From: an uncultured Chitinophaga sp.
Lineage (GTDB): Bacteria > Bacteroidota > Bacteroidia > Chitinophagales > Chitinophagaceae
Assembly: GCF_946479755.1 (NCBI RefSeq)
Contig: NZ_CAMLHC010000030.1
Span: forward strand, 1-64,000
Length of the DNA stretch: 64,000 nt
Direction of reading: 5' to 3'
In this document: positions 1 to 8,027 of the stretch, one piece after another
How positions within the stretch are numbered: position 1 is the stretch's first letter
How the letters are laid out: each line of letters starts with the position of its first letter
Made by a program: the position numbers and the translations under genes
Notes under the pieces: model-generated
What the model saw: the letters and a program-made list of their open reading frames with translations, nothing else
Told to the model about the DNA's origin: nothing
Databases searched by the model: none

Positions 1-55
1 AAGCCCGTACGACGGTTTAGCAAACCGTTCCTTTCGGCCACTCAGGCACCTCACC
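1..55 (-). tRNA. tRNA-Ser(GCU), partial at window edge
   Basis: Reverse-strand reading gives acceptor strand GGTGAGG, a D-arm starting TGCCTGAGTGG and an anticodon stem ACGGT/ACCGT closing the 7-nt loop TTGCTAA, so the anticodon is GCT (positions 19-21), reading AGC/AGU serine codons. The sequence matches the usual serine tRNA pattern, and a long variable arm is beginning when the window ends. The variable arm, T-arm and acceptor 3' strand lie outside the window. A consensus promoter sits just upstream. Confidence 0.93.
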
Positions 56-75
56 ATTTCCTCCGGAAGGGGCTG

Positions 76-107
76 CAAAAATAGGAAAAGTTTTATATTC
101 TCCAAAA
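76..107 (-). promoter_or_regulatory. Bacteroidota-type promoter of tRNA-Ser
   Basis: On the reverse strand TTTTG (103-107), a 19-nt spacer and TATTTTTG (76-83) match the Bacteroidota primary sigma consensus TTTG ... TAnnTTTG. The -7 box ends about 20 nt before the mature tRNA 5' end, a normal leader length. Confidence 0.75.
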
Positions 108-488
108 GCAATTTGATTTTTTTCAGATTTTTTTTGCCAGGTAGTGATGTTGCGGCTGAGCATCACGTAGTACAGCCGGCCCTCCTACGCCCATCCGGAT
201 GGCCCAGGATCCTTTCTGGCAAAGCGTTGCAGGGGATTTAACCATACATCCGTTTTCAATTGTACCTATTGCGGCAGCGCCGGTCAACTGTTTTATCTTT
301 TCAATATCGTACTAAGCGGGAACATGGTATTTTCTGCCACGCAAGAGTGCATTCTGTGCGGCTCATATTCAGCATCTTTTCCGGTTCGCCCGGTAGCTGT
401 AGGTCCCGGGTAATGCAGCGAATCTTCACTGGTAGTGTTGAAGCGCATTAAAATATGTAAAAATAAAATAATATAAATGGTAAAAAAT
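108..488. other. Intergenic region, no gene seen
   Basis: Stretch between the tRNA promoter and the dnaA terminator. The only open frame (260-451, forward, 63 codons) has no recognisable domain, a low-complexity basic composition and no TAnnTTTG box close upstream, so I do not call it. The right third (about 450-490) is very AT-rich. Confidence 0.5.
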
Positions 489-515
489 AATGCCGCTCAT
501 GTGCTGAGCGGCATT
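489..515 (-). terminator. dnaA terminator
   Basis: Perfect 11-bp stem AATGCCGCTCA (489-499) / TGAGCGGCATT (505-515) with a 5-nt loop, 25 nt past the dnaA stop. On the reverse strand it is followed by a T-rich tract (ATTTTTTA), as in an intrinsic terminator. Confidence 0.8.
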
Positions 516-540
516 ACTAAAATAGGTTAGGGGAACGGCC

Positions 541-1974
541 TTACATAGCGGCCAGCTGTACTTTTTGCTGTAATTCGATGACGCTGTCGCGAAAATTATT
601 ATCAGTATCCATCAGGTCTTTAACGGTCTGACAGCTGTGGATCACGGTAGTATGGTCCCTGCCGCCGAAATGTTCACCGATGGTTTTCAGGGAATTTTTT
701 GTGAATGACTTAGCCAGGTACATGGTTATCTGTCGTGCCTGTACGATTTCGCGTTTGCGTGTTTTCTGCAGCAGTTTATCGTAAGGAACGTCGAAGTATT
801 CGCAGACCATTTTCTGGATACTTTCGATGGTAATTTCTTTGGAAGAAGTTTTGACGAAAGACTTCAGTACGCGTTTGGCGAGTTCGAGGTCTATCTCTTT
901 ACGGTTCAGGGAAGACTGTGCCAGCAGGGAGATAAGGGCGCCTTCGAGTTCACGCACGTTGGTTTGTATGTTGTAGGCAACATATTTCACCACTTCTTTC
1001 GGCATTTCCAGTCCGTCGTTTTTCATTTTGAGTTCCAGTATTTCCATTCTGGTTTCAAAATCCGGGATCTGGATATCCGCGCTGAGGCCCCAGCGGAAGC
1101 GGCTCAGCAGTCGCTCCTGTACGCCATCAAGGTCTTTAGGGGCCTTATCCGACGTAAGGATCAGTTGTTTACCCGACTGGTGCAGATGGTTGAAGATCGC
1201 AAAGAATGCGTCCTGCGTTTTCTCCGCACGGGCAAAGAACTGGATGTCATCCACGATCAGCACGTCTATCAGTTGATAGAAGTGAATGAAGTCGTTGATG
1301 ATATTATTCTTTGAGTGATCAATAAACTGGTTGATGAATTTCTCGGCGCTCACATACAGTACCGCTTTATTCGGATGAATACGCTTTACTTCATTGCCCA
1401 CTGCCTGCGCGAGGTGTGTTTTACCCAGTCCAACGCCACCATAGATCACGAGTGGGTTGAAAGACGTACCGCCTGGTTTTTCCGCCACCGTTTTTCCTGC
1501 CCGGCGCGCCACACGATTACAATCTCCCTCTATATACGCATCAAACGTATAGTTTGGATTGAGCTGAGAATCGATCTGTACCCGTTTGATCCCCGGTATC
1601 ACAAATGGGTTCTTTACCGGGTTATGTATGGTTAACGGAAAGTCTACCTCATTATCTTTCTGGGGCTTGGTGAACTGCGTAGGCATGTTCACGGTTCTGG
1701 GATGCTGGTGTGGTGTACCGTTCTCTACTACAATGCGGTATTCCAGCCGGGCTTCTTTACCTAATTCTCTTTTTATTGTTTTCCCTAACAATCCCACATA
1801 ATGCTCTTCAAGGTATTCATAAAAGAATTGGCTGGGGACCTGGATGGTTAAAACATTGTTTTCAAGTTTAATGGGCTTAATAGGCTCAAACCAGGTTTTA
1901 AACGGCTGCCATTCCACAATATCCCTAATTATATTAAGACACCTTTCCCAAACTTGTTCGCAAGTTTTATTCAT
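541..1974 (-). CDS. dnaA: Chromosomal replication initiator DnaA
   Basis: Initiates replication by binding DnaA boxes at oriC, melting DNA and loading helicase. The 477 residues show the family layout: N-terminal interaction domain (about 1-90), variable linker, AAA+ core with Walker A GGVGLGKTH (about 179-187) and Walker B LIVDDIQFF, and a C-terminal DNA-binding domain carrying the family signature GGRDHTTVIHS. Length is normal. It starts at an ATG preceded by an A/T-rich leader without a Shine-Dalgarno sequence. It is monocistronic, with its own terminator downstream and about 560 bp of AT-rich DNA upstream containing DnaA-box-like 9-mers, which suggests autoregulation or a nearby origin. 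Confidence 0.98.
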   Translation of the reverse strand: MNKTCEQVWERCLNIIRDIVEWQPFKTWFEPIKPIKLENNVLTIQVPSQFFYEYLEEHYVGLLGKTIKRELGKEARLEYRIVVENGTPHQHPRTVNMPTQFTKPQKDNEVDFPLTIHNPVKNPFVIPGIKRVQIDSQLNPNYTFDAYIEGDCNRVARRAGKTVAEKPGGTSFNPLVIYGGVGLGKTHLAQAVGNEVKRIHPNKAVLYVSAEKFINQFIDHSKNNIINDFIHFYQLIDVLIVDDIQFFARAEKTQDAFFAIFNHLHQSGKQLILTSDKAPKDLDGVQERLLSRFRWGLSADIQIPDFETRMEILELKMKNDGLEMPKEVVKYVAYNIQTNVRELEGALISLLAQSSLNRKEIDLELAKRVLKSFVKTSSKEITIESIQKMVCEYFDVPYDKLLQKTRKREIVQARQITMYLAKSFTKNSLKTIGEHFGGRDHTTVIHSCQTVKDLMDTDNNFRDSVIELQQKVQLAAM

Positions 1975-2471
1975 TGAGATAAAAAAAATTAGTTGTTTCT
2001 TAATTAAGGATGCTGCTTAGTTCTCGAATTTTAGAAATCTTCCAACGCAGGATGTTGAAAAATTTTTCAGACAGGACGACGAATATCTGTAGAAAATGTT
2101 GAAAAAAAAAATTTATCTACCCTTGTTTATATTCTACTGACAACAGTGTGTTGATACTGCGTCATGCCCTGCTGCCAGCGCTTTACAGCACTAACGTTAC
2201 ACGGATTTCAGTACTATAAACTCCGTTGATTAGCAGCATCTTTGTCTTTCTCATTGTCCTTTTTATCATAAATATGGATATATAACTGATAAAATAATAT
2301 CGCACCACGTCATGGCAAAAAAAACGACCGCCGGAAAAGGGTGAGATATTCACAATTTTTTCCGCGAGGGTGCAAAACTATGTTAGTATCTCCATTTAAA
2401 AAAATGAATTAGGGGATAGTAATTATGAAAGTATTTATTTATATCCGCGCGCACCGGATTAATAAAAAATA
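1975..2471. other. AT-rich dnaA upstream region, possible origin or autoregulatory region
   Basis: No gene is visible. It contains poly-A runs, the AT palindrome TGAAAAATTTTTCA (2056-2069) and several 9-mers one mismatch from the DnaA box TTWTNCACA. The combination of dnaA, AT-rich DNA and boxes is suggestive of an origin. In many Bacteroidota, however, the origin is not beside dnaA, so this stays a possibility. Confidence 0.35.
2053..2105 (-). promoter_or_regulatory. Cluster of DnaA-box-like 9-mers
   Basis: TGTTGAAAA (2053-2061), TGTAGAAAA (2088-2096) and TGTTGAAAA (2097-2105) read on the reverse strand as TTTTCAACA and TTTTCTACA. Each is one mismatch from TTWTNCACA. The last two abut head to tail. 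A weaker site TTATCTACC lies at 2113-2121 and ATATTCACA near 2346-2354. Confidence 0.35.
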
Positions 2472-2504
2472 TTTGTCCGCACTAAGTCGAAAACCTTATC
2501 TTTG
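2472..2504 (+). promoter_or_regulatory. Promoter of the DUF3127 gene
   Basis: TTTG (2472-2475), a 21-nt spacer and TATCTTTG (2497-2504) are an exact match to TTTG/TAnnTTTG. The start codon follows 28 nt after the -7 box. Confidence 0.75.
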
Positions 2505-2532
2505 ACCCTTCTGAATTTTAAAAAATTTTTCT

Positions 2533-2916
2533 ATGAGTTTTGAAATTACCGGAAAGCTGATTGTGAAGTACAACACGGTACAACGCAGCGAAACTTTTAA
2601 AACAAGAGAGTTCGTTATTGAGAAATCTGATGATATCAACGGCCGTGTGATTAACAACTATATCAAATTCCAGTCCGTACAGGACCGTACAGGTATTGTT
2701 GACCGGTTCAATGAAGGTGAAAACGTTAAAGTTTATTTCAATATCAAAGGCACCAGATGGGAAAAAGACGGCAAGGTCAACTACATCACCAACCTGGACG
2801 CATGGCGTATGGAATCTGTAATGGCAGCTCCCGCTCCCGGCGCAGACCCCATGCCTAACTACAACACTCCGCAGATGCCTGCTGCCGGCGATGGTGGCGA
2901 CGATCTGCCGTTTTAA
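2533..2916 (+). CDS. DUF3127 protein with SSB-like C-terminal tail
   Basis: Small (127 aa) protein of the Bacteroidota DUF3127 family, whose compact beta-rich N-terminal part (about 1-95) looks like an OB-fold. A linker rich in Ala, Pro, Gly and Asn follows (about 96-120), and the chain ends GGDDLPF. That architecture and acidic-aromatic tip mirror bacterial single-stranded DNA-binding protein, whose tip (consensus DDDIPF) recruits replication and repair partners. Biochemical function is not established from sequence; ssDNA binding or competition for SSB partners is inference. It is monocistronic, with a consensus promoter upstream and a strong hairpin downstream. Confidence 0.8.
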   Translation: MSFEITGKLIVKYNTVQRSETFKTREFVIEKSDDINGRVINNYIKFQSVQDRTGIVDRFNEGENVKVYFNIKGTRWEKDGKVNYITNLDAWRMESVMAAPAPGADPMPNYNTPQMPAAGDGGDDLPF

Positions 2917-2956
2917 TGACCACCCGGTCATGTGCAATGACGAGACGAATTTATTG

Positions 2957-3006
2957 CGAAGAGCTTAGCGTATAATGCCACTTACACATTATCGCTAAGC
3001 TCTTCG
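2957..3006 (+). terminator. Long hairpin after the DUF3127 gene
   Basis: Perfect 14-bp stem CGAAGAGCTTAGCG (2957-2970) / CGCTAAGCTCTTCG (2993-3006), continued past a one-base bulge by ATAATG/CATTAT (2972-2977 / 2987-2992). There is no long T-run, so termination is probable rather than certain. Confidence 0.6.
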
Positions 3007-3072
3007 TTATAAGGTTAAAGCTCAAAATTTATAATTCATAACTCTTTTTAGGATAACTCCCTAACTACGTTT

Positions 3073-4638
3073 ATGCAACAGCAAATCTCCCTGAAACTGA
3101 CGCCTGCCGACGCAGCGCATCCCAGCCGTATTACCACACAGGCCGCCGCCACACTCGGCGTAAAACCCGCCGCCATCACCGGCTACCACCTGCTCAAACG
3201 CTCTATCGACGCACGCTCCAGGCAACAGGTGTACTTCATCCTCACCCTGCTCGTATTTGTCAATGAACCCTTCCATGAAAGGGTACATGCGCATCCCGTT
3301 TACAAACCACTCCCCGCCAACGCCCCCGTCGTCATCATCGCAGGCGCAGGCCCTGCCGGCCTCTTTGCCGCCCTGCGCCTCATCGAAGCCGGTATCAAAC
3401 CCATCATCCTCGAAAGAGGCAAAGATGTACGCGCACGCCGCCGCGACCTTGCGGCCCTCAATAAGACAGGCATCGTAAACCCCGACTCCAACTACTGCTT
3501 CGGGGAAGGCGGCGCCGGCACCTACTCCGACGGTAAATTGTACACCCGCTCCAACAAAAGAGGCGATATCAACCGCATTCTCAACATATTCGTACACTTC
3601 GGCGCTGACGAGAAAATCATGATCGACGCACACCCGCATATCGGCACCAATAAACTGCCACATATCATTACGGCCATGCGCGAACAAATCATCGCCGCCG
3701 GCGGAGAAGTACACTTCGAACAGAAAGTCAGCAGCCTCCGGATACACAACAATACCATCACCGGCGTGGAAACAGCCGCAGGACACACTTTCAATGCCCG
3801 CCACGTTATCCTCGCCACCGGCCACTCCGCCCGCGACATCTTCGTCATGCTGCACCGGCAAAACATCCTGCTGGAAGCCAAACCCTTCGCCCTCGGCGTC
3901 AGGGTAGAACATCCACAGGAGCTGATCGACAGCGCCCAGTACCATTGCGACCTGCGCGGCGAATACCTCCCGCCGGCCAGCTACAGCCTCGTGGAACAGG
4001 TGGAAGGACGCGGCGTGTTCTCCTTCTGCATGTGCCCCGGCGGCATCATCGCCCCGGCCGCTACAGATCCCGGTGAACTGGTGGTCAACGGCTGGTCGCC
4101 CTCCAAACGGGACAACCCCTACGCCAATTCCGGCATGGTCGTTACCGTCGATGAATCCGACTTCGCGCCATTCGCCCACCACGGCCCCCTCGCTGCCATG
4201 TACTACCAGCAGGCGGTAGAACGCCAGGCCTTCCTCGCCGGCGGCGGCCACTTCGTAGCACCCGCCCAGCGCATGACCGACTTCGTGAAAGGTAAAGTAT
4301 CGGCCACATTGCCCGACTGCTCTTACATCCCCGGCGTCAACAGCACCGACCTGCGCACCGTACTGCCTGCAGCCGTTCACCAACGCCTCGCCGGCGCCTT
4401 TAAAGCCTTCGGCCGTAAAATAAAAGGCTACTATACAGATAATGCCATCCTCGTGGCCACAGAATCCCGTACTTCCTCTCCCGTTAGAATACCACGCGAC
4501 AACGACACCCTCGAACACCCGCAGCTGACAGGCTTATACCCCTGCGGCGAAGGCGCAGGATACGCCGGCGGTATCGTGTCTGCCGCGATGGACGGGGAAC
4601 GCGTGGCCGCCATGATCGCCACCCGGCTCCACAACTGA
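3073..4638 (+). CDS. COG2509-type FAD-dependent dehydrogenase
   Basis: Uncharacterised flavoprotein (521 aa) of the family annotated as NAD(P)/FAD-dependent oxidoreductase, COG2509. After a small N-terminal domain (about 1-85), a dinucleotide-binding Rossmann motif GAGPAGLFAALRLIEAG and the acidic end of the second strand (ILERG) mark FAD binding. The conserved GEGGAGTYSDGKLYTR follows at about 140-155, and the C-terminal FAD-contact segment is YPCGEGAGYAGGI. No signal peptide, so cytosolic. The substrate is unknown. The gene is strikingly GC-rich at third positions, which opens a spurious 485-codon antisense frame. Confidence 0.88.
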   Translation: MQQQISLKLTPADAAHPSRITTQAAATLGVKPAAITGYHLLKRSIDARSRQQVYFILTLLVFVNEPFHERVHAHPVYKPLPANAPVVIIAGAGPAGLFAALRLIEAGIKPIILERGKDVRARRRDLAALNKTGIVNPDSNYCFGEGGAGTYSDGKLYTRSNKRGDINRILNIFVHFGADEKIMIDAHPHIGTNKLPHIITAMREQIIAAGGEVHFEQKVSSLRIHNNTITGVETAAGHTFNARHVILATGHSARDIFVMLHRQNILLEAKPFALGVRVEHPQELIDSAQYHCDLRGEYLPPASYSLVEQVEGRGVFSFCMCPGGIIAPAATDPGELVVNGWSPSKRDNPYANSGMVVTVDESDFAPFAHHGPLAAMYYQQAVERQAFLAGGGHFVAPAQRMTDFVKGKVSATLPDCSYIPGVNSTDLRTVLPAAVHQRLAGAFKAFGRKIKGYYTDNAILVATESRTSSPVRIPRDNDTLEHPQLTGLYPCGEGAGYAGGIVSAAMDGERVAAMIATRLHN

Positions 4639-4690
4639 TCCTGATGAAAGACACAGCATATTATTCACGAATAATTGCTAAATTTTCATC

Positions 4691-5635
4691 ATGAATCTAC
4701 TCGAAGTCAAACACCTGAAAAAATACTATGCCACTCACAAAGCTGTGGATGATATCAGCTTCGATATCCGGCAAGGCAGTATCTTCGGTCTGCTCGGCCC
4801 CAACGGGGCCGGGAAAACCACCCTGCTGCGCATGATCACCGGCATATTCTATCCCGATGAAGGTTCCATCCGGCTCAACGGCCATCCCTTCGATCCGCAA
4901 CGGGACACCACACTCATCGGCTACATGCCCGAAGAAAGAGGCCTGTACAAAAAAATGAAAGTAGGCGAACAAACCCTCTACCTCGCACGCCTCAAAGGCC
5001 TCAGCGAAAAAGAAGCCACCGCGAAAATCAAAAAATGGTTCGATAAATTCGATATCAACTCCTGGTGGAACAAACGCGTGGATGAACTCAGTAAAGGCAT
5101 GCAACAAAAGGTACAGTTCATCTCTACCATCATGCACGACCCCAAACTGCTCATCCTCGATGAACCTTTCTCCGGCCTGGACCCCATCAACTCCAACCTG
5201 ATCAAACAGGAGATCTTTAACCTCGCCCAGCAAGGCACCACCATTATCTTCTCCACCCACCGCATGGAACAGGTGGAAGAAATCTGCGACCATATCATGC
5301 TGGTCAACAAAGGCCATAAAATACTTGATGGCAGCGTCAGACAAATCAAACAGGACTTCAAACAAGGACTCTTCCGTATAGGCCTCGGTGCAACGCCCAA
5401 CGCAGCACAGATGGCCACCTACCATTTCACCATCGTCAGCATGCACGAAAACACCGTGACGGTCAAGATGAATGAAGACAGCTCCACCAACGACATCCTG
5501 CTGCATTTCATCCATCAGCGTATACCCGTTACCTATTTCGAGGAAATATTACCCTCCATCAACGAAGTATTTATCACCCAGGTACAACAAACGGAGCAGG
5601 CACCTGTTGCCACAGCTGCGCAGCAACCCGCCTGA
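4691..5635 (+). CDS. ABC-2 transporter ATP-binding protein
   Basis: ATPase (314 aa) of an ABC-2/Nat-type exporter. It has Walker A GPNGAGKTT (about 37-45), signature LSKGMQQKVQ, Walker B LLILDEPFSGLDP and the switch His in STHRMEQVEE. The C-terminal 80 residues are the DrrA/NatA-like extension common in this subfamily. It lies 20 bp upstream of the permease gene and is almost certainly co-transcribed. The closest described systems export sodium ions or drugs; the substrate here cannot be read from sequence. Confidence 0.92.
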   Translation: MNLLEVKHLKKYYATHKAVDDISFDIRQGSIFGLLGPNGAGKTTLLRMITGIFYPDEGSIRLNGHPFDPQRDTTLIGYMPEERGLYKKMKVGEQTLYLARLKGLSEKEATAKIKKWFDKFDINSWWNKRVDELSKGMQQKVQFISTIMHDPKLLILDEPFSGLDPINSNLIKQEIFNLAQQGTTIIFSTHRMEQVEEICDHIMLVNKGHKILDGSVRQIKQDFKQGLFRIGLGATPNAAQMATYHFTIVSMHENTVTVKMNEDSSTNDILLHFIHQRIPVTYFEEILPSINEVFITQVQQTEQAPVATAAQQPA

Positions 5636-5655
5636 TCACCCCCAGCACATCGACT

Positions 5656-6966
5656 ATGAACAAGATATGGCTTATCATTAAAAGAGAATTCCTGACCCGC
5701 GTCCGCAAGCGCTCCTTCCTGGTGGTCACCCTGCTGGTCCCCATCGCCTTTGCCGCCATGATCGTCATCCCCATCCTCATGGCCGTCAGCGGCAACGAAA
5801 GCAAACGCATCGCGGTCATCGATAAAAGCGGCATCTTCAACAACAACCTGCCGGACAAAAAAGGCGTCTACTTCAAATACCTGCCGGACGCTAACCTCGA
5901 CAGCCTCAAACGCCACTATGAAGCCGCCGATTACTCCGGTATCCTTTATATACCGGATATAGATATTAACCGCCCTGCCGGACTGGAATACTATAGTAAA
6001 GGCCAGGCAGGCGTTTCCCTGGAAAGTGCTATCAACAACGATATCAATAATGTTATCGAGAAAAAGCGCATGGAGCAGGAAGGCATCGACAAATCCAGGC
6101 TGGACGCGCTGCGTTCCAACATCACCGTGGAATTCAAAAGCGGCGACGACGAGAAGAAAGGCAACTCATGGGTGGCCTATGGCGTTGGCTATGCCAGCGG
6201 CTTTACCATTTATATCGTCCTGCTGCTGTTTGGTACCTCCGTGATGCGTGGCGTAATGGAAGAGAAAGTAAACCGTATCGCGGAAGTAATGATCTCCAGT
6301 GTGAAACCTTTCCAGCTCATGATGGGTAAAATTGTGGGCATCGCCGCCGTAGGCCTGCTGCAGTTCCTGATCTGGGGGGTGCTGATCAGCGTTATCTACG
6401 CCGTGATCCCACTGTTCCTGTCGCCCGAAAGTATCCAGGCCGCCAGTCAAAGCAATATGATGGCGCAGAGCAACAATGCCGAAGCAGCCGAAGCCTTCCG
6501 CCGCGTATCAGACGTAGTAGGCAGCATAAACTGGTCGCTGTTGCTGTCCTGCTTTGTATTTTATTTCCTCGGCGGCTACCTTTTCTACTCTTCTCTGTTT
6601 GCCGCCATCGGCAGCCTGGCAAATGAAGACGCCACCGACGTGCAACAGCTCACCTTCCCCATTACAGTGCCCATCATCATCGGTATTATGATCATGATGA
6701 AAGCCGTACACGACCCGGGCAGCCCGCTGGCCGTATGGGGCAGCATCATTCCTTTCACCTCACCCATGGTGATGATGGCCCGCCTCCCTTATGGCGTGCC
6801 GGGAACCGTGCCCTACTGGCAACTCGGCCTGTCGTTCGCCCTGCTGATCGGTGGATTTATCGTGACCACCTGGGCGGCCGGAAAGATATACCGCACGGGC
6901 ATCCTGCTGTATGGCAAGAAAATAACGCTGAAAGAAGCCCTGAAATGGGTAATAAAGAAAGGATAA
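5656..6966 (+). CDS. ABC-2 (NatB-like) permease
   Basis: Integral membrane partner (436 aa) of the preceding ATPase. One N-terminal membrane helix (about 20-45) is followed by a large extracytoplasmic domain (about 50-165). A cluster of hydrophobic helices then runs to residue about 415, including the ABC-2 motif RGVMEEKVNRIAEVMISSVKPF at the membrane-cytosol border. This topology is typical of NatB-like ABC-2 permeases. A strong bidirectional hairpin follows and separates it from convergent reverse-strand genes. Confidence 0.88.
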   Translation: MNKIWLIIKREFLTRVRKRSFLVVTLLVPIAFAAMIVIPILMAVSGNESKRIAVIDKSGIFNNNLPDKKGVYFKYLPDANLDSLKRHYEAADYSGILYIPDIDINRPAGLEYYSKGQAGVSLESAINNDINNVIEKKRMEQEGIDKSRLDALRSNITVEFKSGDDEKKGNSWVAYGVGYASGFTIYIVLLLFGTSVMRGVMEEKVNRIAEVMISSVKPFQLMMGKIVGIAAVGLLQFLIWGVLISVIYAVIPLFLSPESIQAASQSNMMAQSNNAEAAEAFRRVSDVVGSINWSLLLSCFVFYFLGGYLFYSSLFAAIGSLANEDATDVQQLTFPITVPIIIGIMIMMKAVHDPGSPLAVWGSIIPFTSPMVMMARLPYGVPGTVPYWQLGLSFALLIGGFIVTTWAAGKIYRTGILLYGKKITLKEALKWVIKKG

Positions 6967-7000
6967 AGCATTTACGACTTTTTGATTTCTGGAATAAAGA

Positions 7001-7040
7001 GCGAAGACCAGCGCGGCTTTTATACCACGCTGGTCTTCGC
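7001..7040. terminator. Bidirectional terminator between convergent genes
   Basis: Perfect 13-bp stem GCGAAGACCAGCG (7001-7013) / CGCTGGTCTTCGC (7028-7040), loop 14 nt, flanked by ATAAA and TTTAT. It lies between the ABC permease end and the stop of the reverse-strand monooxygenase gene. Confidence 0.8.
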
Positions 7041-7068
7041 TTTATACATTCACGAAATCAAAAAATCT

Positions 7069-8010
7069 CTACATATCTCCTGCCAGCTGTTTCCGCACCG
7101 TCTGGAACTCATTCCAGATATCTTCCACGATGGCCGCAGCAGGTTTAATATCGTGAATCAGCGCACTGACCTGCCCTATCTCCAGCTCTCCTTCTTCCAG
7201 ATTGCCTTCGAACATGCCGGTTTTAGCGCGGGCGCGCCCCAGCAGTACTTTCAGCGCATCGGGGTCTGCGCCGCCGTCTTCCGCGGTTTTCACCGCTTCG
7301 TAAAAATGATTCTTAATAAGGCGTACAGGGGTTAGTTTCTTGAGGCTTAGCATCGTATCGCCCTCTTTGGCGTTGACCACCGCTTCCTTGAAATTAATAT
7401 GGGAAGATGCTTCGGGGGTTGCCACAAAACGGCTGCCTACCTGCACTCCGGAGGCTCCCAGCGCAAAAGCTGCTGCCATGGCCCTTCCGGAACCGATGCC
7501 CCCTGCAGCGATCACCGGTATCCGCACTTTTTCGCAGACAGCCGGTATCAGCACCATGGTGGTGGTTTCCTCGCGACCGTTGTGCCCACCCGCCTCAAAG
7601 CCTTCTGCCACCACGGCATCCACGCCGGCCGCTTCGCTTTTCAGCGCAAAAGCGGAACTGGACACCACATGCACCACTTTAACACCCGCCGCCTTCAATA
7701 CCGGCGTCCAGGTTTTGGGATTACCGGCAGAAGTAAACACCACCTGTACTTTCTCTTCCAGGATGATGTTGATCAATTGCTCAATGTCAGGGTACAGCAG
7801 GGGGACATTCACCCCAAAAGGCTTGTTGGTAGATTCTTTACAGCGTTGGATATGATGCTTCAGCACATCGGGGTACATACTGCCTGCTCCGATAAGGCCC
7901 AGTCCGCCTGCATTACTCACTGCACTGGCTAAACGCCATCCGCTGGCCCATATCATGCCGGCTTGTACAATCGGGTATTGTATCCCGAACAAAGAGGAAA
8001 TCCGGTTCAT
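7069..8010 (-). CDS. Nitronate monooxygenase / FabK-like flavoprotein
   Basis: FMN-dependent TIM-barrel enzyme (313 aa) of the 2-nitropropane dioxygenase family, which includes nitronate monooxygenases and FabK-type enoyl-ACP reductases. Visible family features are the N-terminal YPIVQAGM, the glycine-rich AGGLGLIGAGS, the catalytic-region His in EAGGHNG and the phosphate-binding strand PVIAAGGIGSGR followed by GVQVGSRF. The sequence aligns well with FabK over its length, so enoyl reduction is a real alternative, although no fatty-acid genes adjoin it. It is the downstream gene of a pair with the nucleotidyltransferase 17 bp upstream. Confidence 0.85.
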   Translation of the reverse strand: MNRISSLFGIQYPIVQAGMIWASGWRLASAVSNAGGLGLIGAGSMYPDVLKHHIQRCKESTNKPFGVNVPLLYPDIEQLINIILEEKVQVVFTSAGNPKTWTPVLKAAGVKVVHVVSSSAFALKSEAAGVDAVVAEGFEAGGHNGREETTTMVLIPAVCEKVRIPVIAAGGIGSGRAMAAAFALGASGVQVGSRFVATPEASSHINFKEAVVNAKEGDTMLSLKKLTPVRLIKNHFYEAVKTAEDGGADPDALKVLLGRARAKTGMFEGNLEEGELEIGQVSALIHDIKPAAAIVEDIWNEFQTVRKQLAGDM

Positions 8011-8027
8011 GCAACGAATATAACATT

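Noticed and set aside
260..451. 63-codon forward frame near the tRNA
   Set aside because: No homology recognised, no TAnnTTTG box close upstream, low-complexity basic composition.
3061..4518. 485-codon reverse-strand open frame over the COG2509 gene
   Set aside because: Lies wholly antisense to a gene with clear FAD motifs; explained by its GC-rich third positions, with no recognisable domain or promoter.
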